A stretch of 5,681 nt of DNA from an uncultured Oscillospiraceae bacterium (GCA_934565425.1 CAKTHW010000096.1:1-5681); one strand, 5' to 3'; positions 1 through 5,681 are shown, counted from the first letter of the stretch. Program-made: numbers and translations. Notes: a model not told the origin generated them from the letters alone.

Positions 1-1
1 T

Positions 2-406
2 TCCGGCGGCGTGGGTCTGGCTGCCCCGCAGATCGGCATCTGCCGCCGTGTGGTGGTGGTGCTGGACGACCAGGAGAACGTCATCGAGCTGGTGAATCCG
101 GAGATCGTCAGCAGCTCCGGCGAGCAGACCGGCCTGGAAGGCTGCCTGTCCCTGCCCGGCCGCTGGGGGGAAGTGACCCGCCCGATGAAGGTGAAGGTCA
201 AGGCACAGGATCGCAACGGCAACGAGTTTGAAGTGGAAGACCAGGGCATGGTGGCACGCTGCTTCTGCCACGAGATCGACCACCTGGACGGCCATATGTT
301 CGACGAGCTGTGCGACAAGCTGTACACCATGGAAGAGGTGGAGAAGATGTTCCAGGACGCAGCCGAAGAGGGTCGGAAGGAGCTGGAAGAGAAGGAGGCG
401 GAGTAA
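2..406 (+). CDS. def: Peptide deformylase, 3' part (5' end outside window)
   Basis: Metal-dependent hydrolase that removes the formyl group from the N-terminal fMet of nascent proteins at the ribosome exit. The window holds the last 134 residues in frame from base 2. All three family motifs are visible: motif I (GVGLAAPQ, fragment residues 3-10), motif II (EGCLSLP, 46-52, with metal ligand Cys48) and motif III (HEIDH, 90-94, with metal ligands His90 and His94 and catalytic Glu91). The residue before HEIDH is Cys rather than the Gln of the Escherichia coli enzyme; as I recall this is common in clostridial forms. A charged, Glu/Lys-rich C-terminal tail follows. Full-length enzymes are about 150-170 residues and motif I lies about 40 residues from the start, so only a short N-terminal piece is missing. 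The stop codon shares one base with the fmt start, implying coupled translation. The GTG at base 11 lies inside motif I and is not a real start. Confidence 0.97.
   Translation, partial: SGGVGLAAPQIGICRRVVVVLDDQENVIELVNPEIVSSSGEQTGLEGCLSLPGRWGEVTRPMKVKVKAQDRNGNEFEVEDQGMVARCFCHEIDHLDGHMFDELCDKLYTMEEVEKMFQDAAEEGRKELEEKEAE
392..398 (+). promoter_or_regulatory. Strong Shine-Dalgarno site for fmt
   Basis: AAGGAGG lies seven bases before the ATG at 406, inside the last codons of def. It fixes the fmt start at 406. A longer in-frame reading from the ATG at 310 would extend fmt into def and lacks family support. Confidence 0.85.
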
Positions 407-1320
407 TGCGCATCGTATTCATGGGTACCCCCGATTTCGCCGTGCCCTCCCTGAACCAGCTCATCCAGGACGGCCACGACATTGTGGGCGTCTACACCCA
501 GCCGGACAAGCCCAAGAACCGTGGCATGAAGCTCACCCCGCCTCCGGTGAAGGTGGTGGCCTTGGAGCATGATCTGCCCGTCTTCCAGCCCAAGACCCTG
601 AAGGACGAGGCCGTTCAGCAGGAGCTGGCCGCGCTGGCACCGGAGCTCATCGTGGTGGCCGCCTACGGCAAGCTGCTGCCCAAGGCCGTGCTGGAGCTGC
701 CCCAAAAGGGCTGCATCAACGTCCACTCCTCCTTGCTGCCCAAGTACCGGGGCGCGGCCCCCATCAACTGGGCCATGCTCAACGGCGAGACGGAGACCGG
801 CGTGACCATCATGCACATGGCGGAGGCGCTGGACGCCGGTGACATCATCCTGCAAGCGGCGACCCCCATCGACTTGAACGAGAACGTGGAGCAGCTCCAC
901 GACCGCCTAGCGGTCATGGGCGCGGAGCTGCTGGGCAAGGTGGTAAAAGCCATCGCCGACGGCACCGCCACCCGCACCCCCCAGGACGAGAGCCAGTACA
1001 CCTACGCCCCCATGCTCAGCCGGGACATGAGCCCCATTGACTGGAGCCGTCCGGCGCTGGACATCCACAATCAAATTCGCGGCCTGGTGCCCTGGCCGGC
1101 TACCACCATGGAGCTGGCGGGCACCAAGTTCAAGGTCTTCGCCGCCTTCCTGACCGGCGAGACCTCCGACCAGCCTGCCGGCACCGCTCTGGGTGCGGAT
1201 AAGAAGGGCATCCGGATGGTCTGCGGCGACGGACAAATTTTGTGCGTCACCGAGGTGCAGGCACCGGGCAAAAAGCGGATGAAGGCCGTCGATTACCTCC
1301 GTGGCCACCCCATCTTTTGA
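406..1320 (+). CDS. fmt: Methionyl-tRNA formyltransferase
   Basis: Transfers a formyl group from 10-formyltetrahydrofolate to Met-tRNAfMet, making the initiator tRNA. The protein is 304 residues, close to the usual 305-320. It opens with the typical MRIVFMGTPDFAVPSL. The N-terminal Rossmann-type formyltransferase domain covers about residues 1-190. Catalytic residues visible by family comparison are Asn105 and His107 (in INVHSSLLPKYRGAAPI) and Asp143 (in the LDAGD motif). The C-terminal tRNA-binding domain, about 205-304, carries IDWSRPA and the IRGLVPWPAT segment typical of the family. The start at 406 is supported by the Shine-Dalgarno site, the TAATG overlap with def, and the match of the first residues to the family. 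It is functionally paired with def upstream: one adds and the other removes the formyl group. No damage is seen. Confidence 0.98.
   Translation: MRIVFMGTPDFAVPSLNQLIQDGHDIVGVYTQPDKPKNRGMKLTPPPVKVVALEHDLPVFQPKTLKDEAVQQELAALAPELIVVAAYGKLLPKAVLELPQKGCINVHSSLLPKYRGAAPINWAMLNGETETGVTIMHMAEALDAGDIILQAATPIDLNENVEQLHDRLAVMGAELLGKVVKAIADGTATRTPQDESQYTYAPMLSRDMSPIDWSRPALDIHNQIRGLVPWPATTMELAGTKFKVFAAFLTGETSDQPAGTALGADKKGIRMVCGDGQILCVTEVQAPGKKRMKAVDYLRGHPIF
1228..1248. repeat. Interrupted inverted repeat inside fmt
   Basis: The core ACAAA-T-TTTGT (1233-1243) is a perfect 5-base inverted repeat. It is flanked by GACG (1228-1231) and CGTC (1245-1248), giving 9 of 10 paired positions around base 1238, with a G/G mismatch at 1232/1244. 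It lies in the codons for Asp-Gly-Gln-Ile-Leu-Cys-Val near the 3' end of fmt, about 85 bases before rsmB. Function is unknown and it may be chance. Confidence 0.35.
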
Positions 1321-1323
1321 GGG
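1319..1323 (+). promoter_or_regulatory. Shine-Dalgarno site supporting the GTG start of rsmB
   Basis: GAGGG overlaps the fmt stop codon (TGA at 1318-1320) and is seven bases before GTG at 1331. With no ATG nearby in that frame, it supports the GTG start and coupling of rsmB translation to fmt termination. Confidence 0.7.
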
Positions 1324-1330
1324 CTGACCG

Positions 1331-2671
1331 GTGCAAAAACGAGAGAACAACCAGGCCAAGGACGCCCGCAGCGCTGCCCTGACCGTCCTGCTCCGCTGTG
1401 AGCGGAACGGGGCGTGGCTGGACGGGGCGCTGAAGAGCGTGTTGAAGGAATCCGCCCTGGAACCACGGGATGCCGCCCTGTGCAGCAAGCTGTGCTACGG
1501 CGTCTGTCAGAATCGGCTGCTGCTGGAGTTCTGGCTGTCGAAATTTTCCAAGGTGAAGCCGGAGAAATTGGAACCGGCGGTGCGGATCTCTCTGCTCCTG
1601 GCCATGTATCAGATCACCATGCTGGACAAGATACCGCCCCGCGCGGCGGTGAACGAGTCGGTGAACCTGGCGCGCAAGAACAGCAAGAACCCCCGTTCGC
1701 CCACGCTGGTCAACGGCATCCTGCGTTCCTTCTGCCGTGCCCAGGAGAACCTGCCCCAGCCTTCCGATTTGGCCACCCGATACAGCCACCCTCAGTGGCT
1801 GCTGGACTTGCTGTCCCAGGCGGTGCCGGCGGCGGAATTGGAACCGCTGCTGGCCAGCAACAACGCCGAACCGCCCACCACCATCCAGACCAACACCACG
1901 AAAATTACACCGGACGCCCTGGCCGAAACGCTGGCCGCCCAGGGGGTCACCGTGGAGCCGCACCCCTGGTTGGATGGGTGCTTCACCCTCCGCGGGACGG
2001 GGGATTTGGAGCAGCTCAAATCCTTCCGGGACGGGCTGTTTCTGGTGCAGGACACCGCCTCCCGTCTGGTGGTGCTGGCCGCCCAGCCGGAGGCTGGACA
2101 GCAGATTTTGGACGCCTGCGGCGCCCCCGGCGGAAAAAGTTTTTCCACCGCCATCGCCATGGGGGACAACGGTTCGGTTTTGTCCTGCGACATCCACCCG
2201 GGCAAGGTCAAGCAGATTCAAAAGGGCGCCAAGCGCCTGGGTCTTGCCAGCATCCAGAGCCAGGTCCGCAACGCCAAGGAGCATGACCCGGCGTTGGACG
2301 GGCAGTTCGACCTGGTGTTGGCGGACGCACCCTGCTCCGGCCTGGGCATCATCCGCAAGAAGCCGGATATCCGGAACAAGGAGCCGGAACCGCTGGAAAA
2401 CCTGCCCCACATCCAAGGGGACATTCTGGAAAATGTCAGCCGGTACGTCAAGCCCGGCGGCGTGCTGGTCTACTCCACCTGTACGGTGCTGGCGCGGGAA
2501 AATCAGGACGTGGTGCGGGGCTTTTTGGCTCGGCATCCGGAGTTTGCGTTGGAATCTTTCACCCTGCCCGGCGACATCGGGACGGTGGAGGAGGGGATTC
2601 TGACCCTGTGGCCGCACATCCATGGAACGGACGGATTTTTTCTGTCGAAAATGAGGAAACAACGAACATGA
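1331..2671 (+). CDS. rsmB: 16S rRNA (cytosine-C5)-methyltransferase RsmB
   Basis: SAM-dependent methyltransferase of the RsmB/Sun/NOP2 family; the E. coli member makes m5C967 in 16S rRNA during 30S assembly. The protein is 446 residues, typical of Firmicutes RsmB. Residues about 8-140 form a NusB-like RNA-binding domain that begins DARSAALTVLLRCE and includes PRAAVNESVNLAR and VNGILR. The catalytic domain follows a linker: SAM motif I is DACGAPGGKS (261-270; the usual fourth residue Ala is Gly here), and motif II has Asp287. Motif IV is ADAPCSGLG with Cys335, and motif VI is VYSTCT with the nucleophile Cys384. The C-terminal HGTDGFFLSKMRK is the family signature. The GTG start is chosen because it matches the family N-terminus and has a spaced Shine-Dalgarno site. 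It sits ten bases after fmt and overlaps rlmN by four bases. It is intact, with both catalytic cysteines. Confidence 0.96.
   Translation: MQKRENNQAKDARSAALTVLLRCERNGAWLDGALKSVLKESALEPRDAALCSKLCYGVCQNRLLLEFWLSKFSKVKPEKLEPAVRISLLLAMYQITMLDKIPPRAAVNESVNLARKNSKNPRSPTLVNGILRSFCRAQENLPQPSDLATRYSHPQWLLDLLSQAVPAAELEPLLASNNAEPPTTIQTNTTKITPDALAETLAAQGVTVEPHPWLDGCFTLRGTGDLEQLKSFRDGLFLVQDTASRLVVLAAQPEAGQQILDACGAPGGKSFSTAIAMGDNGSVLSCDIHPGKVKQIQKGAKRLGLASIQSQVRNAKEHDPALDGQFDLVLADAPCSGLGIIRKKPDIRNKEPEPLENLPHIQGDILENVSRYVKPGGVLVYSTCTVLARENQDVVRGFLARHPEFALESFTLPGDIGTVEEGILTLWPHIHGTDGFFLSKMRKQRT
2128..2150. repeat. AT-cored inverted repeat inside rsmB
   Basis: GGAAAAA (2132-2138) and TTTTTCC (2140-2146) are perfect arms around the central G at 2139. 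Pairing continues after one mismatch (2131/2147) with CGG (2128-2130) and CCG (2148-2150), giving 10 of 11 positions. It encodes the SAM-binding motif (Gly-Gly-Lys-Ser-Phe-Ser). The AT-ending codons AAA, AGT and TTT create the symmetry where this GC-rich gene could have used G/C-ending ones. The role is unknown. Confidence 0.4.
2653..2656 (+). promoter_or_regulatory. Weak Shine-Dalgarno site for rlmN
   Basis: GAGG lies 11 bases before the ATG at 2668, a longer than ideal spacing. The four-base ATGA overlap with rsmB suggests that rlmN relies partly on ribosomes finishing rsmB. The AT-rich first codons (TTAAAATCGTTAAAT) should keep the start region unstructured. Confidence 0.5.
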
Positions 2672-3696
2672 CGGACTTAAAATCGTTAAATCGGGTAGAA
2701 TTAGAGCAGTTTTTTCAGGAGTTGGGGGAACCCAAGTTCCGCGCCAAGCAGGTCTTCCAGTGGCTGTGGCGGGGGGTGGAGTCCTTTGACGAGATGACAA
2801 ACCTTTCCAAAGCCCTGCGGGAGAAGCTGCGTCAGAGCTGCATCCTGACCGTGCCCCAGGTGGAGCGGAAGCAGGTGTCCAAGCTGGACGGCACCATCAA
2901 GTACCTGTGGCGGCTGGCGGACGGCAACTGCGTGGAGTCGGTGGTCATGCGCTACAAGCATGGCAACACCATCTGCGTCTCCTCCGAGGTGGGCTGCCGG
3001 ATGGGCTGTGCCTTTTGCGCGTCCACGTTGGGCGGCCTGGTGCGGCGATTGGAGCCGTCGGAGATCTTAGACCAGGTGATGTTCGCCCAGAAGGATTCCG
3101 GGCTGACCATCTCCAACATCGTCCTCATGGGCATCGGCGAACCGCTGGACAACTACGACAATGTGATGCGCTTTTTGGAGCTGGTGAACGACCCGGAAGG
3201 GCTGAACATCGGCATGCGCCACATCTCCCTGTCTACCTGCGGTCTGGTGGATGGGATTGACAAATTGGCTGATTTGCAGTTACAATTAACGCTATCAGTC
3301 TCCCTCCACGCCCCCGACGACGAGACCCGTTCCCGGCTCATGCCCGTCAACCGGGCGGTCGGTGTGGAGCGGCTGCTGAAGAGCTGTCGGCGTTACTTTG
3401 ACGTCACCGGTCGGCGCATCTCCTACGAGTACGCCATGGTGGACGGGGTCAACGACCAGGACTGGCAGGCGGACCTGCTGGCCAAGCGGCTGAAGGGGAT
3501 GCCCAGCCACGTGAACCTCATCCCTTTGAACGACGTGGCGGAGAGCCCCTTGAAACCCAGCCGCCGGGTGGCGCAGTTCCAGCAGCGGCTGGAGCGGCAG
3601 GGCATCACCTGCACGGTGCGGCGGAAGCTGGGGGGCGACATCGACGCCTCCTGCGGCCAGCTGCGCCGCAAGACCCTCAAAGAGCAGGGCAAGTAA
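2668..3696 (+). CDS. rlmN: Dual-specificity RNA methyltransferase RlmN (23S rRNA A2503 / tRNA A37, radical SAM)
   Basis: Radical SAM enzyme that methylates C2 of adenine 2503 in 23S rRNA, and in E. coli also A37 of some tRNAs, affecting the peptidyl-transferase exit region and decoding accuracy. The protein is 342 residues, within the family range of 340-390. The N-terminal helical region includes GEPKFRAKQVFQWLW (20-34). The [4Fe-4S] cysteines are C110-x3-C114-x2-C117. The methyl-carrying cysteine is Cys329 in DIDASCGQLR, and Cys103 matches E. coli Cys118. Glu90 keeps the same 13-residue distance to Cys103 as Glu105 of E. coli. GIGEPLDNYDNV (155-166) and LSVSLHAPDDETRSRLMPVNR are further family motifs. 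Its lack of extra features favours housekeeping RlmN over the resistance enzyme Cfr, as do the location and family motifs. An in-frame ATG at 2608 exists, but the four-base overlap start at 2668 fits the family N-terminus better. An unusual AT-rich codon cluster with a promoter-like sequence lies at about 3257-3297. Confidence 0.97.
   Translation: MTDLKSLNRVELEQFFQELGEPKFRAKQVFQWLWRGVESFDEMTNLSKALREKLRQSCILTVPQVERKQVSKLDGTIKYLWRLADGNCVESVVMRYKHGNTICVSSEVGCRMGCAFCASTLGGLVRRLEPSEILDQVMFAQKDSGLTISNIVLMGIGEPLDNYDNVMRFLELVNDPEGLNIGMRHISLSTCGLVDGIDKLADLQLQLTLSVSLHAPDDETRSRLMPVNRAVGVERLLKSCRRYFDVTGRRISYEYAMVDGVNDQDWQADLLAKRLKGMPSHVNLIPLNDVAESPLKPSRRVAQFQQRLERQGITCTVRRKLGGDIDASCGQLRRKTLKEQGK
3257..3286 (+). 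promoter_or_regulatory. Candidate sigma-A promoter inside rlmN, reading toward prpC-prkC
   Basis: A perfect -35 hexamer TTGACA (3257-3262) and a five-of-six -10 hexamer TACAAT (3281-3286) are separated by 18 bases. Initiation would be expected near the A at 3294, about 480 bases before prpC. There is no TG extension in front of the -10. The element lies in an AT-rich pocket of an otherwise GC-rich gene. The match is seen directly; activity is inferred. Confidence 0.45.
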
Positions 3697-3708
3697 GAAG
3701 AAGCAGTG

Positions 3709-3737
3709 GCTGCCTCCTGACCCACGCCGGAGGCGGC
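3709..3737 (+). terminator. GC-rich hairpin between rlmN and prpC, weak terminator or attenuator
   Basis: Bases 3709-3717 can pair with 3729-3737 in a nine-base-pair stem (one G-U pair, core GCCTCC/GGAGGC) around an 11-base loop. Only a four-base T run (3744-3747) follows, six bases after the stem, so it is not a classic intrinsic terminator. It could cause partial termination, act as an mRNA-processing or stability element, or be incidental. The stem lies 13 bases past the rlmN stop, in the only sizable gap of the cluster. Confidence 0.35.
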
Positions 3738-3759
3738 GGAAAGTTTTGCGTGGAGAAAT

Positions 3760-3763
3760 AAGG
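3760..3763 (+). promoter_or_regulatory. Shine-Dalgarno site for prpC
   Basis: AAGG lies eight bases before the ATG at 3772. A second purine patch, GGAG at 3752-3755, is too far away for good spacing. This supports the start whose first residues match the PP2C family. Confidence 0.55.
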
Positions 3764-3771
3764 CGAACAGC

Positions 3772-4512
3772 ATGAAGATATGGGGTCTCACCGACCGGGG
3801 AACGGTCAGGGAGCAAAATCAAGACACCTTCCACCACTGGGTGGAAGACAACACAGCCGCCCTCCTGGTCTGCGACGGAATGGGCGGCGCACGGGCAGGC
3901 AACGTGGCCAGTGCCCTGGCGGTACAGGCGTTCACCGAGGCCATTCAGCACAGTGACGCCCAGCCGGAAGCGCGGCTGACCGCAGCCTTGGCACAGGCCA
4001 ACGAGCAGGTGTATCAGCGTGCCCACCGGGACCCGGACTGCCGGGGGATGGGGACGACGCTGGTGGCCGCGCTGGTGGAGGGCCATGTGGCGCACATCAT
4101 CAACGTGGGCGACAGCCGTGCCTATTACCTGTCCCAGAACGGCATCCGACAGATCACCATCGACCACTCCCTGGTACAGGATCTGCTCCAACGGGGGCAC
4201 ATCACCCCAGAAGAAGCCAGGAACCATCCCAACAAAAACGTCATTACCCGTGCGTTGGGAGTGGACAACAAGCTGGAAGGGGATCTGTTCACCCAGGAGC
4301 TGGAGCCGGGCAGTATGCTGCTGCTGTGCAGCGACGGCCTGAGCAATATGCTGGAGGATGCGGAGCTGCTGGATGTAGCGCTCCACGGCGGCGCGCCGGA
4401 GGAGGGCTGCCAGCGACTCATTGAGCTTGCGCTGGAACGGGGCGCAACGGACAACGTAACCGCAGTGCTTTTGGCGTGGGACGCGCCGGAGGCAAAGGAA
4501 TCTGAGGAGTAA
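3772..4512 (+). CDS. prpC: PP2C-family Ser/Thr protein phosphatase (PrpC/Stp)
   Basis: Metal-dependent cytoplasmic phosphatase that removes phosphate from Ser/Thr sites made by the partner kinase PrkC, including on the kinase itself. The protein is 246 residues, the usual size of the single-domain bacterial form (about 240-255). Motifs in order are TDRGTVREQNQD (7-18), VCDGMGG (33-39, metal ligand Asp35), GMGTT (92-96), NVGDSRAY (111-118), DHS (131-133), ITRALG (158-163), CSDGL (186-190, Asp188) and GATDNVTAVL (224-233, Asp227). All acidic metal ligands are present, so it should be active. No signal peptide or membrane segment is seen. It is separated from rlmN by 75 bases containing a hairpin, and it ends four bases before prkC. 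That spacing fits the phosphatase-kinase pair being made together. The internal promoter candidate in rlmN may serve this pair. Confidence 0.97.
   Translation: MKIWGLTDRGTVREQNQDTFHHWVEDNTAALLVCDGMGGARAGNVASALAVQAFTEAIQHSDAQPEARLTAALAQANEQVYQRAHRDPDCRGMGTTLVAALVEGHVAHIINVGDSRAYYLSQNGIRQITIDHSLVQDLLQRGHITPEEARNHPNKNVITRALGVDNKLEGDLFTQELEPGSMLLLCSDGLSNMLEDAELLDVALHGGAPEEGCQRLIELALERGATDNVTAVLLAWDAPEAKESEE
4505..4509 (+). promoter_or_regulatory. Shine-Dalgarno site for prkC
   Basis: AGGAG lies in the last codons of prpC, seven bases before the ATG at 4517. It fixes the prkC start and indicates that the two genes are translated from one message. Confidence 0.8.
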
Positions 4513-4516
4513 CACT

Positions 4517-5681
4517 ATGGATCAATACATAGGTAAATTTCTCGACGACCGATATGAGATCCTGGACGTCCTGGGGACAGGCGGGATGGCGGTCGTTTAC
4601 AAAGCGAAATGTCACCGGCTGAACCGGATGGTGGCTGTCAAGATCCTGAAGCCCGAGCTGGCCCAGGATGAGGAGATCCGCAATCGGTTCCACGACGAAT
4701 CCCAGGCGGTGGCCAAGCTCAACCATCCCAACATCGTCAACGTCTTCGACGTGAACCAGTCCGACGGCGTGGAATACATCGTCATGGAGCTCATCGAAGG
4801 CATCACCCTGAAGCAGTACATGCGCAAGCGCGGCAGCAGCCTGAATTGGCGGGAGGCCCTGCACTTCATGAGTCAGATCCTCCAGGCGCTGCGCCACGCC
4901 CACAGCCGGGGCATCATCCATCGGGACATCAAGCCCCAGAACATCATGGTCCTCCGGGACGGCAGCGTGAAGGTGGCCGACTTCGGCATCGCCCGCATCA
5001 CCGACTCCCAGCGCACCATGACCCAGGAGGCACTGGGCAGCGTCCACTATATCTCGCCGGAGCAGGCCAGAGGCAGCAACATCGACGCCCGCAGCGACCT
5101 GTACTCCGCTGGCGTGGTGCTGTACGAAATGCTCACCGGCACCCTGCCTTACAACGGGGACTCCCCCGTGGCGGTGGTGCTCCAGCACGTCCAGTCCATC
5201 CCCACGCCGCCCCGTGCCATCAACCCGGACATCCCGTTGGGCATGGAGCAGATCACCAAGAAGGCCATGGCGCCCAACCCCGACCGGCGGTATCCCAGTG
5301 CGGACGCCATGCTGGCCGACCTGGACGCTTTTCGGAAGAACCCGGACATCGACTTCGGCTACTCTGACCCGTGGGTGCTGGAGCGGCAGATCGACGAGGA
5401 CGAACCCACCCAGATCCACCCCGCCGTCCAGCTGGACGCGGACGCCATCCAGCGCAAGCGGGAGGAGCAGGCGGCCAAGCAGAAGGCAGAGAGCGCTGCC
5501 GCCGGTGCAGCGGCTGCGGCAGGGGTCGGAGGCGCACAGGCCGCGCCGGTGACGCCGCCGCCCAAGCAGCCGGAGCAGCCGGAAGCGGAGTATCCGGAGG
5601 AGGACTATGAGATCACAGAGGACGGGAAGGGCGGCAAGCGCACGGCGGTGATGATCGGCGCCGTTGTGGCTATCATCGTCC
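4517..5681 (+). CDS. prkC: PASTA-type Ser/Thr protein kinase PrkC/Stk1, N-terminal part (3' end outside window)
   Basis: Membrane Ser/Thr kinase of the Hanks type. In Firmicutes, PrkC senses peptidoglycan fragments through extracellular PASTA repeats and phosphorylates targets in growth, translation and cell-wall control. The first 388 residues are present and open to the window end without a stop. The kinase domain spans about residues 13-275. It has the glycine loop GTGGMAVVY (20-28), the ATP-binding Lys42 in VAVKIL and the helix-C Glu61. The catalytic loop is HRDIKPQN (135-142, Asp137), followed by DFG (155-157). The activation loop has TMT (167-169), probable autophosphorylation sites, and GSVHYISPEQARG (174-186). 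A charged linker (about 290-325), an Ala/Gly-rich stretch (327-343), a Pro/Gln/Glu stretch, an acidic patch and a basic KGGKR (371-375) lead into a hydrophobic run starting at 376, the start of the single transmembrane helix. PASTA repeats are expected but lie beyond the window. Confidence 0.95.
   Translation, partial: MDQYIGKFLDDRYEILDVLGTGGMAVVYKAKCHRLNRMVAVKILKPELAQDEEIRNRFHDESQAVAKLNHPNIVNVFDVNQSDGVEYIVMELIEGITLKQYMRKRGSSLNWREALHFMSQILQALRHAHSRGIIHRDIKPQNIMVLRDGSVKVADFGIARITDSQRTMTQEALGSVHYISPEQARGSNIDARSDLYSAGVVLYEMLTGTLPYNGDSPVAVVLQHVQSIPTPPRAINPDIPLGMEQITKKAMAPNPDRRYPSADAMLADLDAFRKNPDIDFGYSDPWVLERQIDEDEPTQIHPAVQLDADAIQRKREEQAAKQKAESAAAGAAAAAGVGGAQAAPVTPPPKQPEQPEAEYPEEDYEITEDGKGGKRTAVMIGAVVAIIV

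Noticed and set aside
1414..2286. Alternative + strand frame inside rsmB (290 codons)
   Set aside because: The translation is Gly/Arg/Pro-rich and meaningless, and the rsmB frame carries all expected motifs.
2363..2374. Perfect 12-base palindrome CCGGATATCCGG in rsmB
   Set aside because: It falls on codons for the conserved Lys-Pro-Asp-Ile-Arg segment, does not extend further, and is within what chance allows.
2632..2641. T run at the end of rsmB as a possible terminator
   Set aside because: No stable GC-rich stem precedes it, and the next gene overlaps rsmB by four bases.
2696..2701. TAGAAT as a -10 element near the rlmN start
   Set aside because: No acceptable -35 hexamer lies 16-19 bases upstream; the AT-richness is better explained as an unstructured translation start.
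1247..2800. Long open frame on the - strand (517 codons) opposite rsmB
   Set aside because: Its product is low-complexity, rich in Arg/Gln/Gly/His, with no recognisable domain. It runs opposite a clearly conserved gene; long antisense frames are expected in GC-rich DNA with few stop codons.
2668..3696. Possibility that the radical SAM gene is the antibiotic-resistance methyltransferase Cfr
   Set aside because: It sits in the conserved housekeeping location between rsmB and prpC, has RlmN-type motifs and matches its neighbours in composition, with no mobile element nearby.
3295..4515. Long open frame on the - strand (406 codons) opposite rlmN and prpC
   Set aside because: It spans two well-supported genes on the other strand, has no family features and shows the composition of an antisense shadow.
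4418..5419. Open frame on the - strand (333 codons) opposite prkC
   Set aside because: It is an antisense shadow of the kinase domain; the Val/Asp/His-rich translation matches no known family.

Overview
The window reads as a stretch of chromosomal core genome from a GC-rich member of the Firmicutes. By eye it is about 60-65% GC, with strong G/C preference at third codon positions. The gene order def-fmt-rsmB-rlmN-prpC-prkC is the conserved Firmicutes cluster known from Bacillus subtilis and Clostridia. The combination of that order with high GC and Clostridia-like protein sequences suggests an Oscillospiraceae-type gut organism (relatives of Flavonifractor, Oscillibacter and the like). The family-level assignment is inference; the Firmicutes assignment is well supported by synteny.

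Layout: all six genes are on the + strand and almost no DNA is left unused. The 3' part of def (peptide deformylase) enters from the left edge and overlaps fmt (Met-tRNA formyltransferase) by one base in a TAATG junction. Ten bases after fmt, rsmB (16S rRNA m5C methyltransferase) starts at GTG. rsmB and rlmN (23S rRNA/tRNA adenine-C2 methyltransferase) overlap by four bases (ATGA). A 75-base gap with a GC-rich hairpin follows, the only real intergenic space in the window. Then come prpC (PP2C phosphatase) and, four bases later, prkC (membrane Ser/Thr kinase), which runs off the right edge just as its transmembrane segment begins.

How the genes work together: Fmt and Def are the opposite ends of the N-formylmethionine cycle, and RsmB and RlmN methylate the two rRNAs. 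PrkC and PrpC are an opposing kinase/phosphatase pair that in Firmicutes senses cell-wall fragments and controls growth, translation and cell-wall targets. The tight spacing implies a polycistronic transcript with translational coupling.

I see no mobile element, CRISPR array, RNA gene or undescribed multi-gene system. The most interesting non-coding signal is a near-consensus sigma-A-type promoter inside rlmN (TTGACA, 18 bases, TACAAT at 3257-3286). It sits in a local cluster of unusual AT-rich codons about 0.5 kb upstream of prpC and could give prpC-prkC their own transcript. Two AT-cored inverted repeats inside fmt and rsmB are weaker curiosities.
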